A stretch of 64,000 nucleotides of DNA from Scylla paramamosain. Lineage: Eukaryota > Arthropoda > Malacostraca > Decapoda > Portunidae. Where the stretch lies: NCBI RefSeq assembly GCF_035594125.1, contig NC_087151.1, forward strand, positions 23,021,069 to 23,085,068, given 5' to 3'. How positions within the stretch are numbered: the first letter of the stretch is position 1; each line of letters begins with the position of its first letter. Under the pieces are notes generated by a model. The model searched no databases, was not told where the DNA came from, and saw nothing but the letters and a program-made list of their open reading frames with translations. The position numbers and the translations under genes are program-made. This document shows positions 55,112-63,352 of this stretch, in pieces.

Positions 55112-55296
55112 CAGATAATTGTTCAGGGGGTGGAGGTCGCTCCACCCTGCACATCCAGCCTGTAATGAGTCATCTTCGCGACTAAGCTAAATATTGAAGA
55201 TATCTGCTTTATAGCATGTCTTTCTTTTCAGTTGCCTGGTTGGCTGTTTTCTCTTTTTTTTTTTTCTCCGACTCCTACTTTCCTCTATTTCATTAC
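55112..55296. other. Intergenic spacer between capsid fragment and small virion gene
   Basis: 185 bp with poly-T runs near 55,251-55,265. No ORF or clear signal is seen. Confidence 0.6.
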
Positions 55297-55552
55297 TCAT
55301 CCACTTCGAACTATCCTTTCACCCATACCCTTAACAGCGGCGACGCCTCTATTTCTTAATGATTTGCGAAGTTGTTTCCCCTCTAAATCATCTGTCAATA
55401 AACCTTTTCCCATTTGGAGTGCTTCGGGTGTCACAGTATGCATGAGAAAGGGAATTGCTCTTTTAGCAAAGCCGCTCAAAACGGAAAATATGCCACCACC
55501 TCTTCTTGAATGGAGTGGAATAAAAATCTAACCCCCCGCCTTTGCTTTGCAT
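55297..55552 (-). pseudogene. Small basic virion-type protein (adenovirus core/pVI-like position)
   Basis: An open frame from about 55,530 to the stop near 55,297. It begins around a glycine-rich SRRGGGIFSVLSGFAKRA segment and continues IPFLMHTVTPEALQMGKGLL, then LRKSLRNRGVAAVKG, about 75 residues. Short proteins of the form GGG.FS....A.P.L..G......L....R.R are regular neighbours of capsid genes in Mavericks and resemble adenovirus minor core/cement proteins. No ATG opens this frame. An ATG at 55,552 opens a different frame that begins MQSKGGGLDF, suggesting a frameshift near 55,530 in the C-run. Between capsid and penton genes, a virion role is likely. Function is inferred, not shown. Confidence 0.6.
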
Positions 55553-55651
55553 AAAAAGCAAGTCATATTCCACTCAAGTGGGAGGTGTGAACGCTCTCGT
55601 CATGATGACCGCCATGTCACGAATAAGACACCGAGCATAATCACCGGCTTT

Positions 55652-56504
55652 TTATTTCTGTCTGATATGCAGTAAGAGTGTAATTGATTTACCCCTCCCA
55701 AAGTGAATGGGCCGGCCAACTTGATCCTCGAGTTGAATCACAATCAAATCGATAATAGTTTTACTGAGCGATTTATATGCAGTCTGATGGAAATCTTTAC
55801 CGCCAGCGGATTTCATACTAATGACTTCTAATAAGTTGACATTCTGACCAGCATATATCGTCGCTGACACACAGTCCGTGTAAAATAGTGCAAAATCTAT
55901 TCCCCCATCCATTCGAGGCGGGAAAGGACGGGAATGAAGGGGGAGTCGTTTTCGGCATATGGACTGTATAAATTATACTTGGCATACTAATCAAAGCCCA
56001 AGATGTGAGCCATCCTGGATCCAAATTTCGCAGTCAAGTAGCAGAAATGGCCATTGTTCTCGCACTGTGGGGCATTCTGAAGGACGTGCTCCACCCTTCA
56101 CATTTTTTTCATTATAGTTAAAAAATTGATCATCCTCAAAATACCGGTCATACTCAGTCTTCATATTGCTTTTTAATTCTGCGGCCAATTCGATATTAAT
56201 GACGTCAACCATATACCCAGTATCGCCCACCTCCATGCTATGTATGGAGTATATACATGCGTGTTTCATCGGTGTGGGTTATGGGCCAAATATCAATCCT
56301 GCAAGTATAATCACCCGCCACTAGACCCAAGAACTGTTTTGGATAAAAGCAGTTTATCAGACCTACTTCATATTCCTTATTTGGATCAAGATGGATGGGG
56401 GGAGTGATTCTATTTTCAAAGCGATGGGGCTGGTTATGGGGGTAGAGCTCGGAGTTGCCCAGACTCGTCAAATACAGATAATGCTCTGCTCCCGCCATGA
56501 TCAA
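55652..56504 (-). pseudogene. Minor capsid (penton-like single jelly-roll) protein, broken
   Basis: A gene of about 284 codons from ATG at 56,504. The N-terminal block has HYLYLTSLGNSELYPHN, FENRITPPIHLDPNKEYEVGL and INCFYPKQF, the usual start of Maverick penton-type proteins. The C-terminal block has DFALFYTDCVSATIYAGQ, then IQLEDQVGRPIHFGRGKS and a final LLLHIRQK, matching the family ending. In between, the frame shifts near 56,250. After that shift, in-frame stops occur at 55,991-55,993 (TGA) and 55,973-55,975 (TAA), after which the same frame continues to 55,652. The protein would cap capsid vertices. It cannot be made intact from this copy. Confidence 0.8.
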
Positions 56505-56595
56505 AATAAAGAATAACGATCATCCCAATTAAGGAATACATTTATACTCGATTTGTCAAACACACATCAAATTTATTTCAAAATTTTACATGATA

Positions 56596-57246
56596 TAGTT
56601 TATTCAGACTTCCTCACGAGAATAGTTTCAACTCCGAAAGGTTGAAGTCGCTTCGCCAGCCCTTCCACCATATGCAGGTAATTATTCGTCCACTCATCCC
56701 GGCAGCGACCTCTGCACCCCATTCCTTCTGGGATGATAATCTGCTCCACTTCAGTGTTCGCCATGGCTATCAAGGCAATCTTTTTCAGGCAATTCTGGAA
56801 GTGTTGACGTCAGTTCATGCTTGTATCCATCTTGAGTCCTTCCACGTAAAGCAAATCTTTCGATGTCGCAATTACCCTCGACGGCCTCGCACCAACCATA
56901 CTGAGTCACGCAGGCCACCAGGTGAGGGAGATTTACGCTTCCTGTGGGACGCGAGTGGATAATGATACATCTTGGTTCATCTCTCGTGTCCGTCATGGCC
57001 CAATGAAGCGAGTAGAGTCTTTTTCTAGCCGCATGCGTATTCTCGTATGGATAAATCGTTTTGAGGTCCCGCGGTACGGTACGGTACGGTGGAGACCGCA
57101 TTTACTGTGTAAGCAATATAACAGCGACAATCATGGAACGCGCTGTCGGTCAGCCTACCCTCGACCAACTTCATCTTGACGACTAATTGGAGGGTAGATC
57201 CACACGTCAAACCCTCTGTGAGGGGAGTGAGGGGGAAATGTGGCAT
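56596..57246 (-). pseudogene. Unassigned Maverick gene with a GMGCRGRCRDEW motif
   Basis: Not recognised. Three overlapping open stretches on the minus strand together cover about 215 codons: 57,246-57,025, 57,101-56,751 and a last piece ending at TAA near 56,596. The first shift falls at a CGGTA pentamer run (57,072-57,090), consistent with repeat slippage. The second is near 56,755. Visible features are a Cys/Trp-rich middle (VTQYGWCEAVEGNC), a DGYKHELTSTLPELPEKD block and a C-terminal IIIPEGMGCRGRCRDEWTNN segment with two cysteines. I see no adenain-type His/Cys protease arrangement. Its place between the minor capsid and a small virion-type gene suggests a structural or assembly role, but nothing in the sequence proves this. 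Confidence 0.55.
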
Positions 57247-57542
57247 CGTGGACCTTTATTTGCACGTATTGGTCGATATTACACCTCTTGCATAGTAAAA
57301 TTATTCGTTCAAATTAACACAGGTGTTATTTTTTTTTCCTTTGTTGGTGGGAAGGGATGGTGGGTGGGGAACATATTATTTACTAGGGGATGTGGGTGAT
57401 GGGACGAACCGTTTTGACCATAACCCTTATCAATTATCCATCCGTAGGTGTGCACCCCTGATGCGCCTAACACGTGCACGTCAATGACTCATGCGTTATT
57501 GATTTACTTACTCGTTTACAGAGTAACACAGGGCCTTTCATT
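57247..57542. other. Intergenic spacer in the Maverick element
   Basis: About 300 bp with a poly-T run and a G-rich stretch near 57,347-57,400 (GTGGGAAGGGATGGTGGGTGG). No gene is seen. It may hold promoter sequence for the downstream minus-strand genes, but no signal is definable. Confidence 0.5.
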
Positions 57543-57926
57543 TTAATATGCTTCCCAGATGTGGCCGATCCCGCCGCCTATCAGTTTACTTCGTTGAGAT
57601 GTATTTCTGATGGCGCCCGCGGGGAGTTGCGCCAAGTGAAGTAGCATTGATAATAATGGACGCTCATCGGCTGAAATTCTTTTCACGTCCCCCTTTCTGT
57701 TGCCGAGTACTCGTATGATATCAAACATGCTTATCCCCGAAAATGGCAGAAGTAAGTTACCATGATCATCCCATGAAATCCCAGGTTTATCCTCCAATAA
57801 TTTCAAGAGAGATAAACCGTATTCTCTAAAGCAAGGTGGAACAGCAACTCGAGTTAAATCATCCAAGGGCGGATTGACAGGCGCGCGTGACGGCAGTGCC
57901 ACAGCGGTAGCGGTGGCCGGCGGCAC
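57543..57926 (-). CDS. Unassigned Maverick protein with a W-x2-x-G-N motif domain
   Basis: An open frame of 127 codons counted from a GTG. Upstream in the same frame there is no ATG before a stop near 57,975, so the original start may be lost. The protein has a Pro/Ala-rich N-terminus, then FREYGLSLLKLLEDKPGISW, DDHGNLLLPFSGISMFDIIR and a basic C-terminal part (LPAGAIRNTSQRSK, ending GGIGHIWEAY). Proteins with a W...GE/N......I....DLI core recur next to Maverick structural genes, and this seems to be one of them. No enzymatic motif is visible. It is free of internal stops, unlike its larger neighbours. Confidence 0.5.
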   Translation of the reverse strand: MPPATATAVALPSRAPVNPPLDDLTRVAVPPCFREYGLSLLKLLEDKPGISWDDHGNLLLPFSGISMFDIIRVLGNRKGDVKRISADERPLLSMLLHLAQLPAGAIRNTSQRSKLIGGGIGHIWEAY

Positions 57927-58023
57927 TTGACTTGTTTTGTCGTGAATCGGTGCGGAGTTGCAACGTCGGCCAGTTTAAATTTACACCTCTCGGCAACTGA
58001 GATGGGAACTAAATAATATTCCT

Positions 58024-58338
58024 TCATCTCTGTAGTAAACTTGCTATTGCCGACACGGCTATCGGGAGTAATGCAGGCAATATGCTGCCACCTCGATGGA
58101 GATTAGAATGACTTTTTTTCTTGTACACGAGCGTCTTCTTCAAGGCTACAGTGCGAATATCACTCTTGAATTTTTTCAGGCGGTTAATGATGAAATCATC
58201 GTCCGTCAGGCGTTTCTTCAAGAAGTTGGCGAATATTTCCAAGATGCAATTGACTTCGTGCTTATTCAAACTCTCCAAGACCTGCTTCCGCAATTTAGGG
58301 GAGACGTGAAAGAGGAGGAAAACAAAATCCTTGTACTT
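58024..58338 (-). CDS. Small basic virion-type protein with C-terminal hydrophobic segment
   Basis: An open frame of about 104 codons between an upstream TAG (58,339-58,341) and TGA-side stop at 58,024. It reads SPKLRKQVLESLNKHEVNCI, then LEIFANFLKKRLTDDDFI, then a strongly basic KKKSHSNLHRGGSILPALLP and a hydrophobic IAVSAIASLL tail. The layout is E...I.EI..N.L, basic linker, (R/K)GG.LP.LL, hydrophobic end. It is shared by a short protein widely found in Mavericks and compared with adenovirus pX-type core or membrane-active proteins. No ATG opens the frame; the first usable codon could be TTG at 58,293, or the start has been lost. It sits about 20 bp beyond the integrase stop. Confidence 0.62.
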   Translation of the reverse strand, partial: KYKDFVFLLFHVSPKLRKQVLESLNKHEVNCILEIFANFLKKRLTDDDFIINRLKKFKSDIRTVALKKTLVYKKKSHSNLHRGGSILPALLPIAVSAIASLLQR

Positions 58339-58357
58339 CTATATCAATGGTTTTTCC

Positions 58358-59489
58358 TCATTCATATCTTACTAAGTTGTCTGCATCTATCCAAATGTCA
58401 AATTTTTCTGGATATCCACGCCAGTAGACGAAATACTTTCTTTTACCTAGCTCGACCTTTGATCGTAATATATCGACCTGGTAATGTGTCGGAAGAGAGG
58501 ACTTGATTAATTCTTCCTTGTAGAATGCACCAGTCACGTCCTCACCTACCAAATCCCTTATGTAATAAATAGGGATTTTATGTGAGTAATCCAAATGACT
58601 TATCTTAAAAACCTCCTCAATATTGTTGACGGTATAACCCTTATTGAATTTAAATTGCGTTCGGGAAGCACGTTGTAAGTGTACAATGTCTCCACGTCTA
58701 ATTTGTGACTGACAACTTTCTCTCCTCTTGGCCAATTCATATATTAATTAAGTAATCCTCTTACCAATTCATATTTGTTTAAATTGCCTCCTGACTTGTG
58801 ACAGGTGGTGGACGTGGTGAACCTGGACCGGTGTTTGGTTATCACCCAAACCGCGGTGTGGGGTGTGATTGTACGTGTTTATTAGGGTGGGCAAGAGGTT
58901 AATATACATCAGGGTATTGTTATGTGTGAGATATTTATTTATTTTCGCCTTTATGGTTCGGATGACCCTTTCTGCCAAACTTGCCTTTGTTTCGCGCTAG
59001 TAATTGGAATACAAGGTAATACCTTTCAAAGTTAGATATTTTTTCACTGCTTGATTTTAAAATTCGGATCCCTGATCGGTAAAAAAGACGCGACACGACT
59101 GTAAAACAACTCTAAATTTTTTTCAGCGCTTGCAGGCTACTGCGTCCAGATTTACTTGTCAGCGTTGCTACTTTCAAGTACCTGCTGGAAACGTCCAGGC
59201 AAAACATGATGTATCGAATGCCGCCACTGTGTCTGTGCAGCTTTGTAAAATCTGCCAAATCACAAGTTAAAATGACGGACGGTTTAGGAGCGAGAATTTT
59301 TTCATTGCGGAAAACGTTTCAGTGTCGGCTTGTGAGGCGTATAAGTGCGGACACCCTGCAAAATGCCCTCACATCGCGGAGTGTTAGATTTTTATCGCTT
59401 TTCTTCCCCTCTCTGTAGAGTGCTTGCACACCTCCTAAAGCTGAAGGATTTGTCATATCCCGGTAAATTTCGTTCAAAACTGCGTTCAT
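58358..59489 (-). pseudogene. Retrovirus-type integrase with C-terminal chromodomain, broken
   Basis: A nearly full-length integrase from ATG at 59,489. N-terminal blocks EIYRDMTNPSALGGVQALYR and VFRNEKI precede the DDE core. The first Asp lies in TCDLADFTKLH with YIMFCLDVSSRYLK after it. The second lies in FFTDQGSEF (about 59,060-59,086). The Glu lies in LAERVIRTIKAK (58,943-58,978). An SH3-like FNKGYTVNNIEEVFKI segment and an IYYIRDLVGEDVTGAFYKEE segment follow. A C-terminal chromodomain has RKYFVYWRGYPEKFDIWID. All three catalytic residues survive. Lesions are a TGA in the N-terminal part (about 59,322), a frameshift in an A7 run near 59,122, TAA at 59,057-59,059, TAG at 58,997-58,999 and a disrupted stretch near 58,740-58,769. 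The protein would insert the element and, through the chromodomain, could bias it to marked chromatin. Confidence 0.93.
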
Positions 59490-60145
59490 AGCAGATAAAC
59501 TTTCTCACAGGGCGGCTCATCCACAATATTTGTGCGCAGTTGAATTTCTTTGGGTACGTTCAGGGATGAATCGCACCACAAATAACCGTGATCTCGTCTA
59601 AGCACGACATTTTTATAAATTTCCACAAAATGTTTGGCGTGCTCCTTTCCATAAAGTTGCCTGCCCAGACATTCGATTTGATATATATCTCTGTTTTTCA
59701 TAAGAATGTAATGCAAGGCATTTAAAGTTATCGTTCTAGCATACTTTCCGGGGAAAAAGACATTCTGCGCTATCATTATAACTGACAAATATTTATGTCT
59801 CCCTTTGGTAAAGGCCTCTGCTATCGTTTGAGAATTGCCAGCCATGAGGAAATTTTCATCTAATATCAAAAGCGTGTGCGTTTGCGGATCGGCATATGGA
59901 TTGTTATCATCCATCACGGGATCAATAATTTTCTCATGCACTTTGATCTTATCTTGAAAAGGAGAATTCTGCTGCAGCGAATGCAATGAGACGCCACAAA
60001 TAATAATTCTGTTAAATCCATGCTGATATTTCTCTATAATTTTATTGCAGAGGTGTGTTTTGCCGGAATTTGTATAACCTGCGATAATTATGCGTGTAGG
60101 ATATCTGAAGAGATTCAGTATCTCTTTGCTAAATGTCTTGTCCAT
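59486..60145 (-). CDS. A32-like FtsK/HerA-type genome-packaging ATPase
   Basis: An intact gene of 219 codons from ATG at 60,145. Walker A reads IIAGYTNSGKTHL (residues about 20-32) and Walker B reads TLLILDENFL (about 91-100). Next come a sensor-like KGRHKYLSVIMIAQN block and a C-terminal RDHGYLWCD segment. This is the DNA-packaging ATPase of Mavericks, adintoviruses and large DNA viruses, which pumps the genome into the capsid. The length fits the family. Its TGA overlaps the integrase ATG as ATGA (59,489-59,486), so the two genes are tightly coupled. It is the only large gene in the element without a lesion. Confidence 0.94.
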   Translation of the reverse strand: MDKTFSKEILNLFRYPTRIIIAGYTNSGKTHLCNKIIEKYQHGFNRIIICGVSLHSLQQNSPFQDKIKVHEKIIDPVMDDNNPYADPQTHTLLILDENFLMAGNSQTIAEAFTKGRHKYLSVIMIAQNVFFPGKYARTITLNALHYILMKNRDIYQIECLGRQLYGKEHAKHFVEIYKNVVLRRDHGYLWCDSSLNVPKEIQLRTNIVDEPPCEKVYLL

Positions 60146-60825
60146 GTTAAGTTCAGAGGGTCACTAAAAGACGCTTCGATATGTTTGCAGTATTTATTGC
60201 TTAACCTTTATTTACATGGTCATGTAGGTAACAGCATAACTAGCCTCCCCAGCTGCATCCTCATCCCTGCCCTCTAATTATGGCGTGGATCTTTCCCGAC
60301 TCACGCTTCTTCCTCAACCTCCTCTTCCATCTCCTTAACCTAAGTACAAATGTTCTTACATTACCTCCTTCTCCTCCTCTTCCTCCTCTTCCTCTTCCTT
60401 CTCCTTATCCCACGTGGACAGTACAAATGTTCTTACATTACATGAACAATCCCCCTCATCCCCCTCCTTAACCACGTGGTCAATACAAATGTTCTTACAT
60501 TTGTTGGCTGCCAGCCAACGCGGTCTATCTCCACTCCTTAATTATGATGTGAATAATGTCGTGGAAAGTCTCTCCCGATCACGCCACAGTCCACTCATTA
60601 TCCCATCCTCCCCCTCCCCCCCCCTCCTCCTCCTCCTCCTCCTCCTCCTCCTCCTCCTTCTCCTCCTCCTCCTCCTCCTCATCCTACTCCACATCCTCTG
60701 CCACCTCCTCATCCATATCATTCTCCACATCTCTTTCCCGCTGATCATTGTCGGCGTGGTAATACGTGAAAGCGTTTGTCGTCAAAATGTGACAATGTAC
60801 GCTTTCGCATGTGAGTGGTACAAAT
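60146..60825. other. Intergenic region with direct repeats, hairpins and (CTC)n
   Basis: 680 bp between ATPase start and PolB end. TACAAATGTTCTTACAT occurs three times (60,345-60,361, 60,422-60,438, 60,484-60,500), the last two preceded by a CACGTGG box. A TTGGCTG/CAGCCAA inverted repeat with a 1-nt loop lies at 60,504-60,518. A CTC/CTT polypyrimidine tract lies at about 60,605-60,680. A GAAAGCG...CGCTTTC hairpin lies at 60,768-60,806, just past the PolB stop. No ORF is convincing. It may hold promoter or 3'-end signals for the two flanking genes. Confidence 0.6.
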
Positions 60826-63320
60826 TTACCCTTTCACATTCCTGATATTATAGCAATCATTATTAAGTGTTTCCCTATACTGCTGATGCAATATATTTTG
60901 CTGATGGTGAGTTGGAATGCCTTTACCTCGAGATACTTGCTTGTCATCTTCCAACAGCAGCGAATACATCTTTGGTTTTAATATGATTGCCTCTTTGATG
61001 AGCGTGGATCCTGTTTTAGATTTCAGCAAACCTAGTTGACCCTTCCGCTCCCCATTAAAACACATGTGATCTGAAGCAAAGTTACTGGTGTCGAGAAAAT
61101 TTGCCATGGATCCATGTTTCAGTTCATCATTTAAATTTGTAGGTATGTGTAGACTGAATATAAAACTGTCAGTATCTTCGCAAGCTAATTTAGCTCTCTC
61201 CCCATAATTAGCTTTGATGACACGATACCAAAACTTATACATGTACTTCTTTGCCACTTCTAAAATATAGTATCCCAAGTAATTTGGCTGACTGATTTTA
61301 ATTGTATTCTTACTGTTGACGCATATGACTCGGGCCTCGCCTAATTGGTGTACCCTTTTAAAGGATGGATTTCTTGTATACTTCAGGAGAGACTTTCTTT
61401 TTGTCACTAATTTCTGTTAGAGGCCATACTTCACTTCAGATAACATGGATCTGCCATAAACTGCTTTTGACATCAGTTTGCAAATGCAATTTTTAATATT
61501 GCACGTCTCATTTTTATGCTGAGTAACGTTCCTTTCTATGAAAGATTTCAAGTATGGAGCCTGTCTAAAGCTATATATAGCATGGACACATTACATTTTG
61601 CAGTCCAAGTGAGAGTAAAAGTTGCAGCAATTCCAGACTGATGAGATGATCTTTCAGCCCCTTATGACTTGCCACGAGTTTACGATTTTTCTTCTCCAGC
61701 TTACGACCCTCAGTTTCTAACAGTCTTTTACTGTATGACAAGATGTCATCTTCTGTAATAGTCATGTGTGCGAGGCACAGAGAGAACTCGTCCATGACCT
61801 GGGCCACGTCGGGGGAAACATCACAGGCGTCCAAATGCAGCCAGTAACCGATGTCACCATCTGTCGCGTGATTCTGGATGCCATCTTCAAAAAAAATCAT
61901 CCATCTCTGACTGAGAAAGTTTTTTGATGTTGCCCATAGGCAGGGGGGAACACATAACGGTTGTATATAATGAAATATAGTCCAGACAGAACACATAGTT
62001 GCCGGGTCCACCGTTAGGTTCGTGGTTTGACTGCAGGTGTGGTCTGACACAAGTTACAAAGCCTCCTCGTACATTTCTTTTGATCAGGTGATACATGTTA
62101 GGATCGTAAGGCGGATCAAATTAAACGCCTGTCGACTTTAAAAAAAGCGTCATAAGCATAAGAAGACAGTGACACATAATGTGCCACGTCCAGTCCATAA
62201 AATTCATGCAGGTATGATCTATATTTGAGATATGTGTCGGCTAATAATTCCACATCAATCTCACAATACAGTTTTATGTAATCACCTAAAATGTGACAGG
62301 ATGCCATACTCCACACGCTTTCAGCGTGTTCATATTCTCCAGGTGACAGAGCCTTCTCCTTGAGCGTGTCATAAAATGCTTCGCGAGGTGGCAATTGCTG
62401 ATCTTCTAAGCAGGCAAAGTCGGTGATGTGCTCATAACAAAGAAACTGTTTTTGAGTCCAAATTACACGTCTTACATCCTCGGGGAGGTAATTCAGCATC
62501 TCCTGGCCGTAACGCGTGTCATAGCCCGCCTGCATGTGACTCTGAGCGAGATGATTGAGGCCGGCATTCATAATGGAAAGCATGTCCTGAAACTGAAATT
62601 CCTTAATCCTTACTTTCAATAAATGCGATTCTGACTTGGCAAGGATGTTCACGTGTGACTCTGGCAACTGAAGGTCTTTTATGATTAAGGAGACGTCAAA
62701 GCTCATATTATGCGCCAGAGAAATGAGATATTTCCTCATGTCACGACACTGGAAGTTGCATCATGCGCACAATGCCCCCTTGTAATTATTTTGTGGTAAT
62801 GAGTGGTCGTGATGTTTATGAGATGGGGTTTTCACATTAAAGGGTTGACGGCAGAGTTCGCAGTGGCGCTGACGTTGGAAGTGGACTTCATCCTCTGTAG
62901 ACATGCTAATTGGGTACCTAACTACACTTTCCTTGATGATTCGGCAAACTTCGGATTGACTATCAATGAAATTATTCACGGGATCTTCGCCGAAATAACT
63001 TCTCTTTTCCAGGGCATCTCCATGCCTATTGATGGTGAGATGCGAGTATCCAATTGGCTCATGTTCAGCTATCACATTCCTATTCTCCTTAGGTTTTATC
63101 ATAGTTTCAAAATAAAAAAATGCCAAGTAGGCAGGCTGATAGGTGTAGGCAAAATTTTTGAATTTTACTTTTTCAGCATCACCTGGAAAAGAGTTTGAGT
63201 GAAGTCGCAATGGCACTCGTAACCGCTTAAACTGACAGACTTGGGAACTGAGCTGAAACATATTTTGCAAAACTGATGACCCTCTGGGGTGGGAGAGCTA
63301 CTCGACAATCTTCTCCACAT
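60826..63320 (-). pseudogene. Protein-primed family-B DNA polymerase (Maverick type), broken
   Basis: About 830 codons, with ATG at 63,320 opening a frame with a HQFCKICF zinc-finger-like start. Next come the FAYTYQPAYLAFFYFETM segment (Exo I-like region) and a second Cys/His cluster (CELCRQPF and HKHHDHS). LAHNMSFDVSLIIKDL (Exo II) and YCEIDVELLAD (Exo III) follow. Polymerase motif A is FCLDYISLYTT, the Kx3NSxYG-like block appears as KLMSKAVYG, and motif C is CEDTDSFIF. Lesions are a frameshift near 63,200, TGA at 62,761-62,763, frameshifts near 62,118, at an A8 run 61,889-61,896 and near 61,590, and TAA at 61,417-61,419. Family members copy the linear genome from a protein primer. This copy is inactive. 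Confidence 0.94.
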
Positions 63321-63352
63321 CTTTAATGAGCGTCATATGTCTTCCGCCTAGT

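Larger units (their letters stand above)
54855..63352 (-). mobile_element. Maverick/Polinton (adintovirus-like) endogenous element, internal fragment
   Basis: An 8.5-kb GC-richer block inside forward satellite with nine minus-strand genes in Maverick style: PolB, packaging ATPase, retroviral-type integrase, small virion-type proteins, minor capsid and truncated major capsid. These elements replicate by protein-primed PolB, integrate through the integrase, and carry capsid genes; animal relatives are called adintoviruses. Satellite is cut in the middle of one monomer at 54,847 and picks up at the corresponding place at 63,353. A possible 6-bp AAAAAT lies on both sides (in 54,848-54,854 and at 63,353-63,358) but is low-complexity. 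No terminal inverted repeats are seen, and the left end falls inside the capsid gene, so neither edge is a normal terminus. Most genes are broken; the ATPase is intact. It is an old copy and not an active virus. Confidence 0.93.

Noticed and set aside
58096..58506. Plus-strand 136-codon frame
   Set aside because: Antisense to the integrase C-terminus and small virion-type gene. No family motifs.
60414..60845. Plus-strand Leu/Ser-rich 143-codon frame
   Set aside because: Created by the CTC/CTT polypyrimidine tract. No domain.
62803..63198. Plus-strand 131-codon frame
   Set aside because: Antisense of the PolB N-terminal region, which has clear zinc-binding and exonuclease motifs.
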